Source: Microbacterium ulmi (lineage in GTDB: Bacteria > Actinomycetota > Actinomycetes > Actinomycetales > Microbacteriaceae). From it: DNA of 64,000 nt. The notes beneath the pieces were generated by a model that had not been told where the DNA came from, did no database searches, and saw only the letters and a program-made list of their open reading frames with translations. Location of the stretch: contig NZ_JAAOZF010000002.1 of the NCBI RefSeq assembly GCF_011759705.1, forward strand, positions 310,001-374,000, written 5' to 3'. Position numbers and translations under genes: made by a program. The stretch's first letter is position 1. Every line of letters begins with the position of its first letter. Of the stretch, positions 1-8,633 are shown piece after piece.

Positions 1-477
1 TACGTGATCTCCGGCATCCTCGTGGGCGCCACGTGCGGCGCGCTGCTGGGCGCGCTCGGCGGGTTCCTCGGCGCGCTGTACACCCCCGTCCTGTGGGGCT
101 GGTTCGGGGCGCTCCCCTACAACGCGATCCTCGGCTTCGGTGCGGGACTGGCCACGCGGTTCGGGCTGCGCCCGTCGGTGGGCGTCGTCCTCGCCTACAT
201 CGTGGCCCAGCCCATCGAGATGTGGATGGCATACCAGTTCCTCGGGATGCCGTGGGCCGTGCAGCTCCTGGGCGTCGGATCGACGATCCTGCAGGCCGCC
301 GTCGCGGTCGTCATCACCGAGGCGATCATCAGCGTTCCGCAGCTGCGCAAGCGCCTCCCGCGCACGGGGCGGATGACCGTTCCCGCATGGGTCGATCGGG
401 TGCCGTTCCTGCGCCACCCGTGGGCTGACGACTACCGCATCACACCGGTCGCCGCGGCATCCGCCGGCGCGGCCTGA
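1..477 (+). CDS. ECF transporter S component (5' end outside window)
   Basis: The frame is open to base 1, so the GTG at base 4 need not be the true start and the N-terminus lies outside the window. The visible part is almost wholly hydrophobic, with about four or five membrane segments, and ends in a Pro/Arg-rich cytoplasmic tail after about residue 115. A fused double ATPase and an EcfT-like protein follow directly. Position and topology therefore point to the substrate-capture S subunit of an energy-coupling-factor importer, a family of usually 180-200 residues. The substrate cannot be read from the sequence; the three downstream hydrolases hint at a peptide- or amide-like compound, which is inference. 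Confidence 0.7.
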   Translation, partial: YVISGILVGATCGALLGALGGFLGALYTPVLWGWFGALPYNAILGFGAGLATRFGLRPSVGVVLAYIVAQPIEMWMAYQFLGMPWAVQLLGVGSTILQAAVAVVITEAIISVPQLRKRLPRTGRMTVPAWVDRVPFLRHPWADDYRITPVAAASAGAA

Positions 478-500
478 GCGGCGGACGGGAGAGGCGCCGA

Positions 501-2243
501 ATGATCCGGTTCGAGGGCTTCGGCTTCCGCTACGAGGGCACGGACGACTGGGTCGTCGACGGCGTAGACCTCGAGATCCCCGAGGGCAGCATCGTGCTGC
601 TGACGGGGCCGAGCGGATCGGGGAAGTCCACGCTCGCACTCGCTCTGAACGGCGTCGTGCCCCAGCTCATCGCGGGAGAGACGCGAGGCTCGCTCACGGT
701 CGGGGAGCTCCCGTCTCTGACCACGCCCGTCGCGCAGATGGCCGACCAGGTCGCCGTCGTCTTCCAGGATCCCGAGGTGCAGCTGTTCACTCTCACCGTC
801 GAGGACGAGGTGGCCATGTCGCTCGAGGCGGCCCGAGTGCCGCGCGACGAGATGCAGCGACGCGTGCAGAGCGCCATCGACGAGTGCGGTCTGAGCGGAC
901 TCGAGCTCGCCTCCCCCGCGCGGCTCAGCGGCGGCCAGAAGCAGCGCGTCGCGATCGCAGCGGCGCTGGCCCGCGAGCCCAGCGTGCTCGTGTTCGACGA
1001 CCCCACGGCCAACCTCGACCCCGAGGGCACGCAGCACGTATACGAGACGATCGCCGCCGTCGCCGCCCGGCGTGGACGCACGATCTTCATCATCGGCCGG
1101 GAGCTCGACGCCCTCGCGGGTCTCGTGGACCGCGTCGTGGCGCTCGAGGGCGGGCGCGTCGTGTACGACGGCGCGCCGCGGGGGCTGCTCGAGCAGGCGG
1201 AGCTCGTCGAGCGCCTCGGCATCCGGCCTCCCCTCGCCACTGAGGTCGCGCATCGGCTGGCGTCGATCTCGGCGGGCAGGTGGCACTGGGGCGGACAGGT
1301 GCCGGTCGACGAGGCCGGCCTCCTCCGCGAGATCCCGCCCGCGGCGACGACGCTCTCGATCGTGCCGGCCGAGCCTCCGCCCCCGAGCCAGACCTCGTCG
1401 GTGCTGCGATTCGACGACGTCGCCTTCTCCTACACGCGCCGCGGCCGCGTCGTGCTCGACGGCGTCACGTTCGATGTCTCGGCCGGCGAGTTCGTCGTGC
1501 TGGCCGGCCGAAACGGGGCGGGCAAGTCGACTCTCCTCGGTCAGATCAGCGGACTTCTGCGACCCCGCAGCGGCCGTGTCCTGCTGGGAGGACGGGATGT
1601 CGCGGCGCTCACGGTCGCGCAGATCGCCCAGACCGTCGGCTTCATCTTCCAGAACCCCAACCACCAGCTCTTCCGCGACACCGTCGAGGCGGAGGTGGCG
1701 TTCGGCCCGCACTGCATGGGATGGGACGCCGACCGCACGCGCGCTGCCGTCGACTCCGCGCTTGCTCGCACGGGCCTCGTCGGCATGCGCCACCGCGATC
1801 CCGACCTCCTGAGCATGGGCTATCGCCAGCGCGTGGCGGTCGCCGCCGTCCTCGCCCTCGATCCGCAGCTGCTGCTGCTCGACGAGCCCACGACCGGCCA
1901 GGACGAGCACGGCCTGGCCGAGCTCATGCGGCTGGTGGGCGAGCTCAACGCGTCGGGGGTCACGGTCGTCATGATCACCCACGACATGTCGGTCGCGCTC
2001 GCCCACGCACGGCGCATGGTCGTGCTGTCCTCCGGCCGGCTCGTCGCCGACGGCACGCCGGCCGATGTCCTCGCCGACGACGCCGTGATGCGCGGTGCGG
2101 CCCTCGTGCCTCCCCCGCTCGTGGAGCTCTCGGACCGCATCCTGGGCCCGGGCTCGTTCTCGCGCACGGCGGTGCGCTCTCCGCGCGACCTCGCCGAGCG
2201 CATCTGGGCGGCGCGCGCTCAGGACGCGAGGGCCGCGTCGTGA
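501..2243 (+). CDS. Fused two-domain ECF ATPase (EcfA-EcfA')
   Basis: 580 residues holding two complete ABC ATPase domains in one chain; together they energise the ECF importer. Domain 1 has Walker A GPSGSGKST near residue 37 and a canonical signature LSGGQKQR, but its Walker B reads VLVFDDP (catalytic Glu replaced by Asp) and the H-loop histidine is replaced (IIGREL where THEL/THD is usual). Domain 2 has Walker A GRNGAGKST, Walker B LLLLDEP and H-loop ITHD intact, but a deviant signature LSMGYRQR. In the head-to-tail sandwich these deviations all fall in one composite site. The ATG at 501 follows a purine-rich GGGAGAGG. The stop overlaps the GTG of the next gene. Confidence 0.9.
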   Translation: MIRFEGFGFRYEGTDDWVVDGVDLEIPEGSIVLLTGPSGSGKSTLALALNGVVPQLIAGETRGSLTVGELPSLTTPVAQMADQVAVVFQDPEVQLFTLTVEDEVAMSLEAARVPRDEMQRRVQSAIDECGLSGLELASPARLSGGQKQRVAIAAALAREPSVLVFDDPTANLDPEGTQHVYETIAAVAARRGRTIFIIGRELDALAGLVDRVVALEGGRVVYDGAPRGLLEQAELVERLGIRPPLATEVAHRLASISAGRWHWGGQVPVDEAGLLREIPPAATTLSIVPAEPPPPSQTSSVLRFDDVAFSYTRRGRVVLDGVTFDVSAGEFVVLAGRNGAGKSTLLGQISGLLRPRSGRVLLGGRDVAALTVAQIAQTVGFIFQNPNHQLFRDTVEAEVAFGPHCMGWDADRTRAAVDSALARTGLVGMRHRDPDLLSMGYRQRVAVAAVLALDPQLLLLDEPTTGQDEHGLAELMRLVGELNASGVTVVMITHDMSVALAHARRMVVLSSGRLVADGTPADVLADDAVMRGAALVPPPLVELSDRILGPGSFSRTAVRSPRDLAERIWAARAQDARAAS

Positions 2244-3082
2244 TCCGACTGCTCCAGCTGGCCGAGTCGCTGCTGTCGTACCAGCCCGGGAACGGGTTCC
2301 TTCACCGGCTGAACCCCCTCACGAAGCTCTTCATGCTGGTGGCGGTGATCGTCTCGGGCGTGCTCCTGTCGTCGGCCCGGGTGCCGTTCTTCTGCATGCT
2401 GGCGGTCTTCGCCGTCCTGCTCCTGCTGGCTCTCGTCGGTGGTGTCGACCTGCGCGACGACTTCCGGCAGCGCTGGCCGTTCTTCCTCGTCATCACGTGC
2501 TTGATCATCGTGGGAAATCTCGTCTTCCCGCCTCCGTTCGCCGGCCTCGAGCAGCGCGAGTTCTTCACCCTGCCGCCGTTCCTGCACATCACCGACCTGT
2601 CCCTCGGGTTCGGGATCGCCAAGAGCTTCTTCGTCCTGAGCTCACTGCTCGGGGTGGTGCTGCTCCTGCGGACGACGCGCCTCGGCGACCTCACCTACTC
2701 GCTCACGAAGGTGGGTGTGCCGCATGCGATCGCGCAGGTCATCGCGACCTCGCTGCGCTGCATCCCGATGGTCGCCGACGGACTCGGCATCGTGTACAAC
2801 GCCCAGCGTGCGCGCGGGATGGAGATGGATGCCGGCGGACCACGGGCCCGCATCGCCGCCTGGCGCACCCTGATGAACCCTCTGTTCGTCGTGTTCCTGA
2901 AGTGGGTCGACCTCATGTCGGTCGTCTACCAGGCGCGCGGCATGGACTTCTCGTTCGGCGGTGCACGCACCCGCCTGCGTGCGACGCCGTTCCGCGCCGT
3001 CGACGGAGTCGCCCTCGTCCTCGGGCTCGGCAGCCTCGCCGTGCTCGTCATCGCCACCCAGATCGGATGGATACATGTCTAG
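2240..3082 (+). CDS. ECF transporter transmembrane subunit EcfT
   Basis: About 280 residues with at least five hydrophobic segments. It carries the two Ala-Arg-Gly type coupling motifs typical of EcfT (AQRARGMEMD near residue 193 and YQARGMDF near residue 233), which dock the transmembrane subunit onto the ATPase grooves. I chose the GTG at 2240 because it overlaps the upstream stop (GTGA) and the protein then begins with an EcfT-like cytoplasmic N-terminus and a NPLTKL motif before the first membrane helix; the frame is open further upstream but only as a shadow of the ATPase gene. The 3' end overlaps the next gene by 8 bases, indicating translational coupling. Confidence 0.88.
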   Translation: MIRLLQLAESLLSYQPGNGFLHRLNPLTKLFMLVAVIVSGVLLSSARVPFFCMLAVFAVLLLLALVGGVDLRDDFRQRWPFFLVITCLIIVGNLVFPPPFAGLEQREFFTLPPFLHITDLSLGFGIAKSFFVLSSLLGVVLLLRTTRLGDLTYSLTKVGVPHAIAQVIATSLRCIPMVADGLGIVYNAQRARGMEMDAGGPRARIAAWRTLMNPLFVVFLKWVDLMSVVYQARGMDFSFGGARTRLRATPFRAVDGVALVLGLGSLAVLVIATQIGWIHV

Positions 3083-4517
3083 CCCATCGACTTCGGTCGC
3101 CTCGCTCGTCGCATCGGCCCACGCCTGGATGGAAGAGGACTTCGACGAGCATCTCGCCCTTCTCCGGCGATGGCTCCGGCAGCCCTCCGTGAGCGGCACG
3201 GGCGAAGGGATCCCCGAGATGGCCGAGCTGGTGCGCTCCGCCATCGTCGACGACCTCGATGGCGAGGCGCGGATCGAGCCGACCGACGGGCACCCCATCG
3301 TGCTGGGGCGCGTCGACGTCGGAGCGCCTCGCACGCTGCTCGTGTACGGCATGTACGACGTGCAGCCCGTCGACGGCGAGGAGTGGCTCGTCGACCCGTT
3401 CTCGGGCGACGAGGTAGACCTGCCGGGGTTCGGGCCGTGCATCGTCAGCCGCGGCGTCATGAACTCCAAGGGGCCCCTTGCGAACCTCGTCTCGACGGTC
3501 AGGACGCTCCGCGATCGGACGGGCACCCTTCCCGTGAACCTCGTCTTCCTCGTCGAGGGCGAGGAGGAGCTCGGCAGCGTGTCGCTGCATGGATTCGTCC
3601 CCGCGCATCTCGAGGAGCTGGCGGCCGACGCCGCGCTGTTCCCGTTCTACTCGCAGGACCGCAACGACAAGGTGCTGATGTACCTCGGCACGAAGGGCAT
3701 GGCCTTCTTCGACCTCACGGTGCGCGGGGGCGACTGGGGAGCACCGCGCTCCGCCGGCATCCACGGCATGAACGCGGGGTGGTTCCACAACCCGGCGTGG
3801 GTCCTCGCCGACCTGCTGTCGAGCATGATGAGCCCCGATCAGACCCTCATCACGATCGACGGCATCTACGACGAGGTCGCCCCACCCGACGAGGTCGACC
3901 TCGAGCTGCTGCGCCGGCTCGACGACACGTTCGACCCGGCCACGCAGCTGACCGGCTACGACGTCGCGCGCTTCAAGCACGACGCCTCCGGTGCGGAGCT
4001 CATGCGGCGGTTCCTCTTCCAGCCGAGCCTCAACATCGACGGGCTGGCCGCCGGCGATGCGGGCGACAACATGAAGACGATGCTGCCGCACGAGGCGCGC
4101 GCCAAGATCGACATCCGACTCGCTCCAGGCATGACGGTCGCGGGAGTCCAGAAGAGCCTGCGCGACCACATCGCGAAGCTCGGCTTCCAGGATCTGGTCG
4201 ACATCCGGGTACGCTCCGGCTATCCCGCAGGCAAGAGCCGCCTCACCGACCTCGCCAACGCGCCCATGCTGCGCGCCTACGAGGCCGCGGGCGCGCAGGT
4301 CGAGCCCTGGCCGCTCGTGGCGGGGGCCGCCCCTCTCTACCTGTTCACAGACGAGCTCGGGATCGGCGTCTGCATGGGCGGCCTCGGGCACGGTGGAGGA
4401 CAGCACTCCCCCAACGAGTACGCGACCATCCGCGGAATGCTCGACTATTCGCGTTCCATCGTCTCCTATCTCTACGACCTCGCCGACGCACCGATCGATC
4501 ACCCGGAAGGACTCTGA
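3075..4517 (+). CDS. M20-family metallohydrolase-like protein with altered metal-site motifs
   Basis: 480 residues with the M20/ArgE/dipeptidase layout: a catalytic domain, an inserted lid domain with the family-like stretch ending AKIDIRLAPG near residues 340-350, and a C-terminal HSPNE. Two normally conserved metal-ligand positions differ. The GHYDVQP motif reads GMYDVQP (near residue 92), and the bridging Asp of the RGxxDxKG motif is Asn (RGVMNSKG near residue 127). The Glu pair (EGEEELGS) and the late His are kept. It may belong to a subfamily with different metal use or changed chemistry. ATG 3075 overlaps ecfT. It sits in an operon with an importer and two M24 enzymes, suggesting hydrolysis of an imported C-N compound. 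Confidence 0.8.
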   Translation: MSSPSTSVASLVASAHAWMEEDFDEHLALLRRWLRQPSVSGTGEGIPEMAELVRSAIVDDLDGEARIEPTDGHPIVLGRVDVGAPRTLLVYGMYDVQPVDGEEWLVDPFSGDEVDLPGFGPCIVSRGVMNSKGPLANLVSTVRTLRDRTGTLPVNLVFLVEGEEELGSVSLHGFVPAHLEELAADAALFPFYSQDRNDKVLMYLGTKGMAFFDLTVRGGDWGAPRSAGIHGMNAGWFHNPAWVLADLLSSMMSPDQTLITIDGIYDEVAPPDEVDLELLRRLDDTFDPATQLTGYDVARFKHDASGAELMRRFLFQPSLNIDGLAAGDAGDNMKTMLPHEARAKIDIRLAPGMTVAGVQKSLRDHIAKLGFQDLVDIRVRSGYPAGKSRLTDLANAPMLRAYEAAGAQVEPWPLVAGAAPLYLFTDELGIGVCMGGLGHGGGQHSPNEYATIRGMLDYSRSIVSYLYDLADAPIDHPEGL

Positions 4518-4523
4518 GCGCAC

Positions 4524-5789
4524 ATGTCCCGCCTCTCCCTCACCCGCCCGCACCCGCCGAAGTTCCCGGAGCATCCCCTCGAGGAGCACGAGCATCGGGT
4601 CGCGCGTGCCCGCCGCCTCATGGAGATCGAGGGGCTCGATGCGCTGGTCGTCTCGCGGAACGTCAACGTGTACTACCTCTCCGGCACGCGCTTCTTCGCC
4701 GTGTTCTTCCAGAACACCCCCGCGATCGTGCCGCAGTCGATGGTCGTCATCACGAAGGACGCCGACGTCTACGGCCAGCGGTTCGGTCCCTTCGACAGCG
4801 ACGACGTCGGCTACGACACGACGTGCAACGCGAGCTTCGAGCACTTCGACTCCGAGCTGGAGCTCGCGTCGATCCTCTCCGACTACGGCATCGGCGCGGG
4901 CATGCGGGTCGGCATCGAGTGGGGGCCCGACAGCGCCACCGGCATCAACCCCGTGAAGTTCCTCGAGCTGCGCCGCCGGCTCGAGGGCGATCTCGGTGTC
5001 GAGCTCGTCGACTCCACGGCGCTCATGCGCCGGCTCGTGTCGATCAAGTCGCCGCTGGAGATCGAGCGCACGGCGCGTGCCGTCTCGGCGAGCGCGCGCG
5101 CCCTCAACCGCGTCATGGAGGAGGTGGAGCTCGGGATGACGGCGACCGAGCTGTCGCATCGCATCATGCGCTATCAGCTCGAGGAGGGCGCGGAGTCGTC
5201 GTACCTCGCCGAGGTCATGGGCGAGGGAGACGGCTCCTCCCAGCTGTTCAGCACGATGCCGGTGGACACACCCGTCGAGCCGGGATGGGTCCACTTCGAC
5301 ATCTCCGCGGTCGTCGGCAGGTACCACTCCGACGTCAATCGGGGCCTCTTCCTGGGTCGTGGGCCGACGCGGCTCGAGTCCGAGGCGTACGCCGTCCGCC
5401 GCGGCGTGAACGACCTCCTCGACACCCTCATCAAGCCGGGCGTGTCGATCGACGCGGTCGTCCGAGAGGCGACCGACTGGGTCGAAGCCACCGGCTTCCG
5501 CATCGGGGCTCTCGGCGGAGCGCCGTTCGTCGGGCATTCGCTGGGCATGGAGTTCTACATCGGGCCCAACATCATCCCCCGCGCGAAGCAGCCCGCTCTC
5601 GCCGGCATCGGTCCCGACGACGACATCCTCTTCGAAGAGGGCATGGTGTTCGCCTTCGAGTGCTCGATCGAGCATCCGAGCGGTGTGCGCCTGCCGTTCT
5701 TCAACGTCGAGGACAACGCGGTCGTCACCTCCGACGGCGTGCGGGTCCTCAGCGACGAGCTCAGCCGCGACCTCGTGGTGCGCGCATGA
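4524..5789 (+). CDS. M24-family (Xaa-Pro aminopeptidase/creatinase fold) hydrolase, first copy
   Basis: 421 residues: an N-terminal creatinase-type domain (about 1-180) and a C-terminal pita-bread metallopeptidase domain. The five dinuclear-metal ligands are visible in order: Asp in HFDIS, Asp in HSDVNRG, His in FVGHSLG, Glu in FAFECS and Glu in NVEDN. It should therefore be an active metal enzyme cleaving Xaa-Pro or a related C-N bond in the cytoplasm; there is no signal peptide. The gene starts 6 bases after the M20-like gene and overlaps the next M24 gene (ATGA), so all are co-transcribed. M24 also includes creatinase-like non-peptidases, so the exact substrate is open. Confidence 0.85.
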   Translation: MSRLSLTRPHPPKFPEHPLEEHEHRVARARRLMEIEGLDALVVSRNVNVYYLSGTRFFAVFFQNTPAIVPQSMVVITKDADVYGQRFGPFDSDDVGYDTTCNASFEHFDSELELASILSDYGIGAGMRVGIEWGPDSATGINPVKFLELRRRLEGDLGVELVDSTALMRRLVSIKSPLEIERTARAVSASARALNRVMEEVELGMTATELSHRIMRYQLEEGAESSYLAEVMGEGDGSSQLFSTMPVDTPVEPGWVHFDISAVVGRYHSDVNRGLFLGRGPTRLESEAYAVRRGVNDLLDTLIKPGVSIDAVVREATDWVEATGFRIGALGGAPFVGHSLGMEFYIGPNIIPRAKQPALAGIGPDDDILFEEGMVFAFECSIEHPSGVRLPFFNVEDNAVVTSDGVRVLSDELSRDLVVRA

Positions 5790-7114
5790 TCGCCTTCGCG
5801 GAGGACGCTTACGACTTCGATCGGGCGCTCGACCGCATCCAGCCGCTCGGTCCGCGCGACGCCGGCCGCACGGTCGACGCGCCTCCGGGGGCGGCGTTCC
5901 CGAGCAGCGACTACGCCGCGCGGTACGCGCGGCTGCGCGCGCTCATGATCGCCGAGGGCATCGATGCCGCGCTGTTCACCCAGGAGGAGAACGTCCAGTA
6001 CTTCAGCGGCTACCTGACGGTGCTGTGGGTCTCCAAGTTCCGCCCGCTCGTGGCCGTGTTGCCCACGGATCCGGGCCGGCCGGCGAAAGTGGTCGTCTCC
6101 GGGCAGGAGGTCGGGAACGCTGCGGCGACGTCCTGGGTCGACGAGGTCGTGGCGTTCTCGCCGCAGGTCGCGCCGATCCCCCACATCGCCCGCGCGATCG
6201 CGGATGCGGTCGGGGAGCGGGCGCGCGTCGGGATCGAGCTGGGGTTCGGGCAGCGGCTCGGGATGAACGTGCGCCAGTTCCGCGAGCTGCAGGACGCCCT
6301 CCCTGGCGTCGAGTTCGTCGACATCACCCCGCTCGCGCAGACCGTGCGCATGCTCAAGTCGACGCACGAGGTCTCGTACCTGCGCGAGGCCGCGCGCATC
6401 TCGACATCGGCGGTCGAGGCGGGATGGGAGGCGCTGCGCCCCGGCATGACCGAGCGAGACCTCATCACGGCGATCGGCGCCGAGATGTACCGGCAGGGGG
6501 CGGAGGTCACGACGAGCAAGCAGTCGTTCTTCGGCATCATGGCGGGTGCGCGGCGCGGACTCTCCAACGCAGTGGCGGATGATCGCACGCCGCTCGCGCC
6601 GGGCGACCTCGTGCTCGTCGACGGCGGTGCCAGCTACCACGGCTACGTGACGGACTTCATACGTCAGGCCGTCCTCTCTCCGGTCGACGACGAGACCCTG
6701 ACGTGGTTCGACATCGCCCTCGAGGCCAACCGGGCGGCGATCGCCGCCGTCCGGCCGGGAGTGCGCGCGAGCGACGTCTACGACGCGGCCATGCGCGTCT
6801 TCGACCACCACGGCGTGCTCGAGCACAACGGCAGCACGATCGTCGGCCACGGCATCGGCGCCGACGTGCACGAGCTGCCGTGGCTCGGCGAGGCGGGCGT
6901 CGTCTTCACGTCGGAGGTCGTGCTGCGCGAGGGCATGGTGCTGAGCATCGAGCCGATCCTGTCGGCGCGGACCGGACCCCGCCCGCGCGGGAACTTCATC
7001 GTCGAGGAGATGGTCGCCGTCACAACGGACGGAACCGAGCTGCTGACGGCGGGGCTGAGCCCCGAGCTCCACGTCGCGGCGGTTCCCGTCGTCGCCGACG
7101 CCGCGCGTCCGTGA
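5786..7114 (+). CDS. M24-family (Xaa-Pro aminopeptidase/creatinase fold) hydrolase, second copy
   Basis: 442 residues. The ATG at 5786 overlaps the previous stop, although the frame is open far upstream as a shadow. The N-terminal domain includes EENVQYFSGYL. The C-terminal catalytic domain shows all five metal ligands: LVDGG, VTDFIRQ, VGHGIG with a following HELP, SIEP and VEE. The second histidine-containing segment (VHELPWLGE) is typical of prolidase-like enzymes. It is clearly a divergent paralogue of the preceding gene, so the operon makes two different M24 enzymes. It is the last gene of the operon; no strong terminator hairpin is visible in the 71 bases before the convergent rarA. Confidence 0.85.
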   Translation: MIAFAEDAYDFDRALDRIQPLGPRDAGRTVDAPPGAAFPSSDYAARYARLRALMIAEGIDAALFTQEENVQYFSGYLTVLWVSKFRPLVAVLPTDPGRPAKVVVSGQEVGNAAATSWVDEVVAFSPQVAPIPHIARAIADAVGERARVGIELGFGQRLGMNVRQFRELQDALPGVEFVDITPLAQTVRMLKSTHEVSYLREAARISTSAVEAGWEALRPGMTERDLITAIGAEMYRQGAEVTTSKQSFFGIMAGARRGLSNAVADDRTPLAPGDLVLVDGGASYHGYVTDFIRQAVLSPVDDETLTWFDIALEANRAAIAAVRPGVRASDVYDAAMRVFDHHGVLEHNGSTIVGHGIGADVHELPWLGEAGVVFTSEVVLREGMVLSIEPILSARTGPRPRGNFIVEEMVAVTTDGTELLTAGLSPELHVAAVPVVADAARP

Positions 7115-7185
7115 CGCGTCGGGCACCACCGCTGCGACCACCCCACCGCCGGGCACCGCGTCGTCCCGTGGCCGATCGGGCCGGC

Positions 7186-8523
7186 TCAGCTCCCGTCGAG
7201 GATCCGCCGGATCTTCTCGAGGCGCGCCTGCACGTCGCGCTCCTGCCCGTGGTTCGTCGGCTCGTAGTAGCGGCGCCCGCGCAGCTCGTCCGGGAGGTAC
7301 TGCTGCGTCGCGACCCCGATGTCGGTGTCGTGCGGATACACGTATCCCTTGCCGTGGCCGAGCCGCTTCGCCCCGGGGTAGTGGGCGTCGCGCAGATGCG
7401 TCGGCACGCGGCCGAAGCCGCCGGAGCGGACGTCGGCGATCGCCGCGTCGATCGCGAGATACGCGGCGTTCGACTTGGCGGTCGTGGCGAGGTAGATCGT
7501 CGCCTCGGCGAGCGGGATGCGGCCCTCCGGCATCCCGATGAGCTGAACGGCATCGGCCGCCGCCATGGCGAGCGGCAGCGCAGCGGGGTCTGCGAGCCCG
7601 ACGTCCTCCGCGGCCGAGATGATGAGGCGCCGCGCGATGAAGCGGGGGTCTTCGCCCGCCTCGATCATGCGCGCGAGGTAGTGCACCGCGGCATCGGCAT
7701 CGGATCCGCGAATCGACTTTATGAAGGCGCTGATGACGTCGTAGTGCTCGTCGCCCTGCCTGTCGTAGCGCAGCAGCGCGCGGTCGACGGCCTGCGCGAC
7801 GTCCTCCGCCGTGAGGGCGGGACGCGCAGACTCGGCGCTCTGCGCGTCTCCGGCGGGGACGGATGCCGCCGCCTCGAGCGCCGTCAGGGCACGCCTCGCG
7901 TCGCCTGACGCGAGACGGATGAGCGCCTCGCGGGCCTCAGGGAGAAGCTCGACCGCGCCGTTGAGGCCGCGCGGATCGGAGACGGCGCGATCGACCAGGA
8001 TGCCGAGGTCGTCATCCGTGAGCGGCTGGAGGGTCAGCAGCAGAGACCGGGAGAGCAGCGGCGAGACGACCGAGAACGACGGGTTCTCGGTCGTCGCGGC
8101 GATGAGCACGACCCAGCCGTTCTCGACGCCGGGCAGCAGCGCATCCTGCTGCGCCTTCGTGAAGCGGTGGATCTCGTCGAGGAACAGGATGGTCGACTGC
8201 CCGTACAGGTCGCGCTGGGTCAGGGCGTCCTGCATGACCTCGCGCACGTCGCGCACGCCGGCCGTGATCGCGGACAGCTCCACGAAGCGCCGCCCCGACG
8301 AGCGTGCGATCGCCTGCGCGAGGGTCGTCTTGCCCGTGCCGGGCGGGCCCCACAGGATGACGGAGCTCGCCGAGCTCTGCGCGGCATCCGGATTCGCGAG
8401 CATCACGAGGGGCGACCCCGGGCGCAGGAGGTGGGACTGACCGGCGACCTCGTCGAGAGAGGTCGGACGCATCCGCACCGCGAGCGGCGTCTGCCCTTGG
8501 AAGAGAGCGGCGGGAGAGGTCAC
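7186..8523 (-). CDS. rarA: Replication-associated recombination protein A (RarA/MgsA AAA+ ATPase)
   Basis: 445 residues, the usual length. The AAA+ core has Walker A GPPGTGKTT (near residue 58), Walker B ILFLDEIHRF, sensor 1 AATTENPSF, and a C-terminal tetramerisation region with the family sequence SFIKS-like (AFIKSIRGSD) and YPHD (GYVYPHD). The family acts at stalled replication forks together with clamp-loader-like and recombination proteins. The GTG start at 8523 follows a purine-rich GGAGGA and lies 6 bases after a TAGCCT -10 box, so the mRNA may be leaderless. It converges with the M24 operon and diverges from the small membrane-protein gene. Confidence 0.93.
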   Translation of the reverse strand: MTSPAALFQGQTPLAVRMRPTSLDEVAGQSHLLRPGSPLVMLANPDAAQSSASSVILWGPPGTGKTTLAQAIARSSGRRFVELSAITAGVRDVREVMQDALTQRDLYGQSTILFLDEIHRFTKAQQDALLPGVENGWVVLIAATTENPSFSVVSPLLSRSLLLTLQPLTDDDLGILVDRAVSDPRGLNGAVELLPEAREALIRLASGDARRALTALEAAASVPAGDAQSAESARPALTAEDVAQAVDRALLRYDRQGDEHYDVISAFIKSIRGSDADAAVHYLARMIEAGEDPRFIARRLIISAAEDVGLADPAALPLAMAAADAVQLIGMPEGRIPLAEATIYLATTAKSNAAYLAIDAAIADVRSGGFGRVPTHLRDAHYPGAKRLGHGKGYVYPHDTDIGVATQQYLPDELRGRRYYEPTNHGQERDVQARLEKIRRILDGS

Positions 8524-8529
8524 TCCTCC

Positions 8530-8535
8530 AGGCTA
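8530..8535 (-). promoter_or_regulatory. -10 box of rarA (TAGCCT), 6 bases before the GTG
   Basis: On the minus strand TAGCCT is followed by six bases and the GTG. This is one of many such boxes in the window placed so that transcription would begin at or next to the start codon. No clear -35 is visible. The GGAGGA in the gap would be too close to the transcript end to act as a normal ribosome site. Confidence 0.4.
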
Positions 8536-8566
8536 GTCGTGGGCTCCGACGCCGGATCGGCGCGGT

Positions 8567-8595
8567 TTGGCCGCGCTCGGCGCGTTGCGTAGGAT
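8567..8595 (+). promoter_or_regulatory. Sigma-70-type promoter of the 92-residue membrane protein gene
   Basis: TTGGCC (8567-8572) and TAGGAT (8590-8595) are separated by 17 bases. They lie about 40 bases before the GTG at 8634, which has a GGGAGG ribosome site. This is one of the few genes here with a recognisable -35/-10 pair and a conventional leader. Confidence 0.5.
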
Positions 8596-8633
8596 CATCC
8601 CGCCCGGGACGGACCCGGGGCGAGGGAGGTCCC

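Noticed and set aside
1..500. Thiamine (ThiW/ThiT) or biotin S component with riboswitch
   Set aside because: The N-terminus and upstream region lie outside the window and no diagnostic motif is visible in what remains, so I did not name the vitamin.
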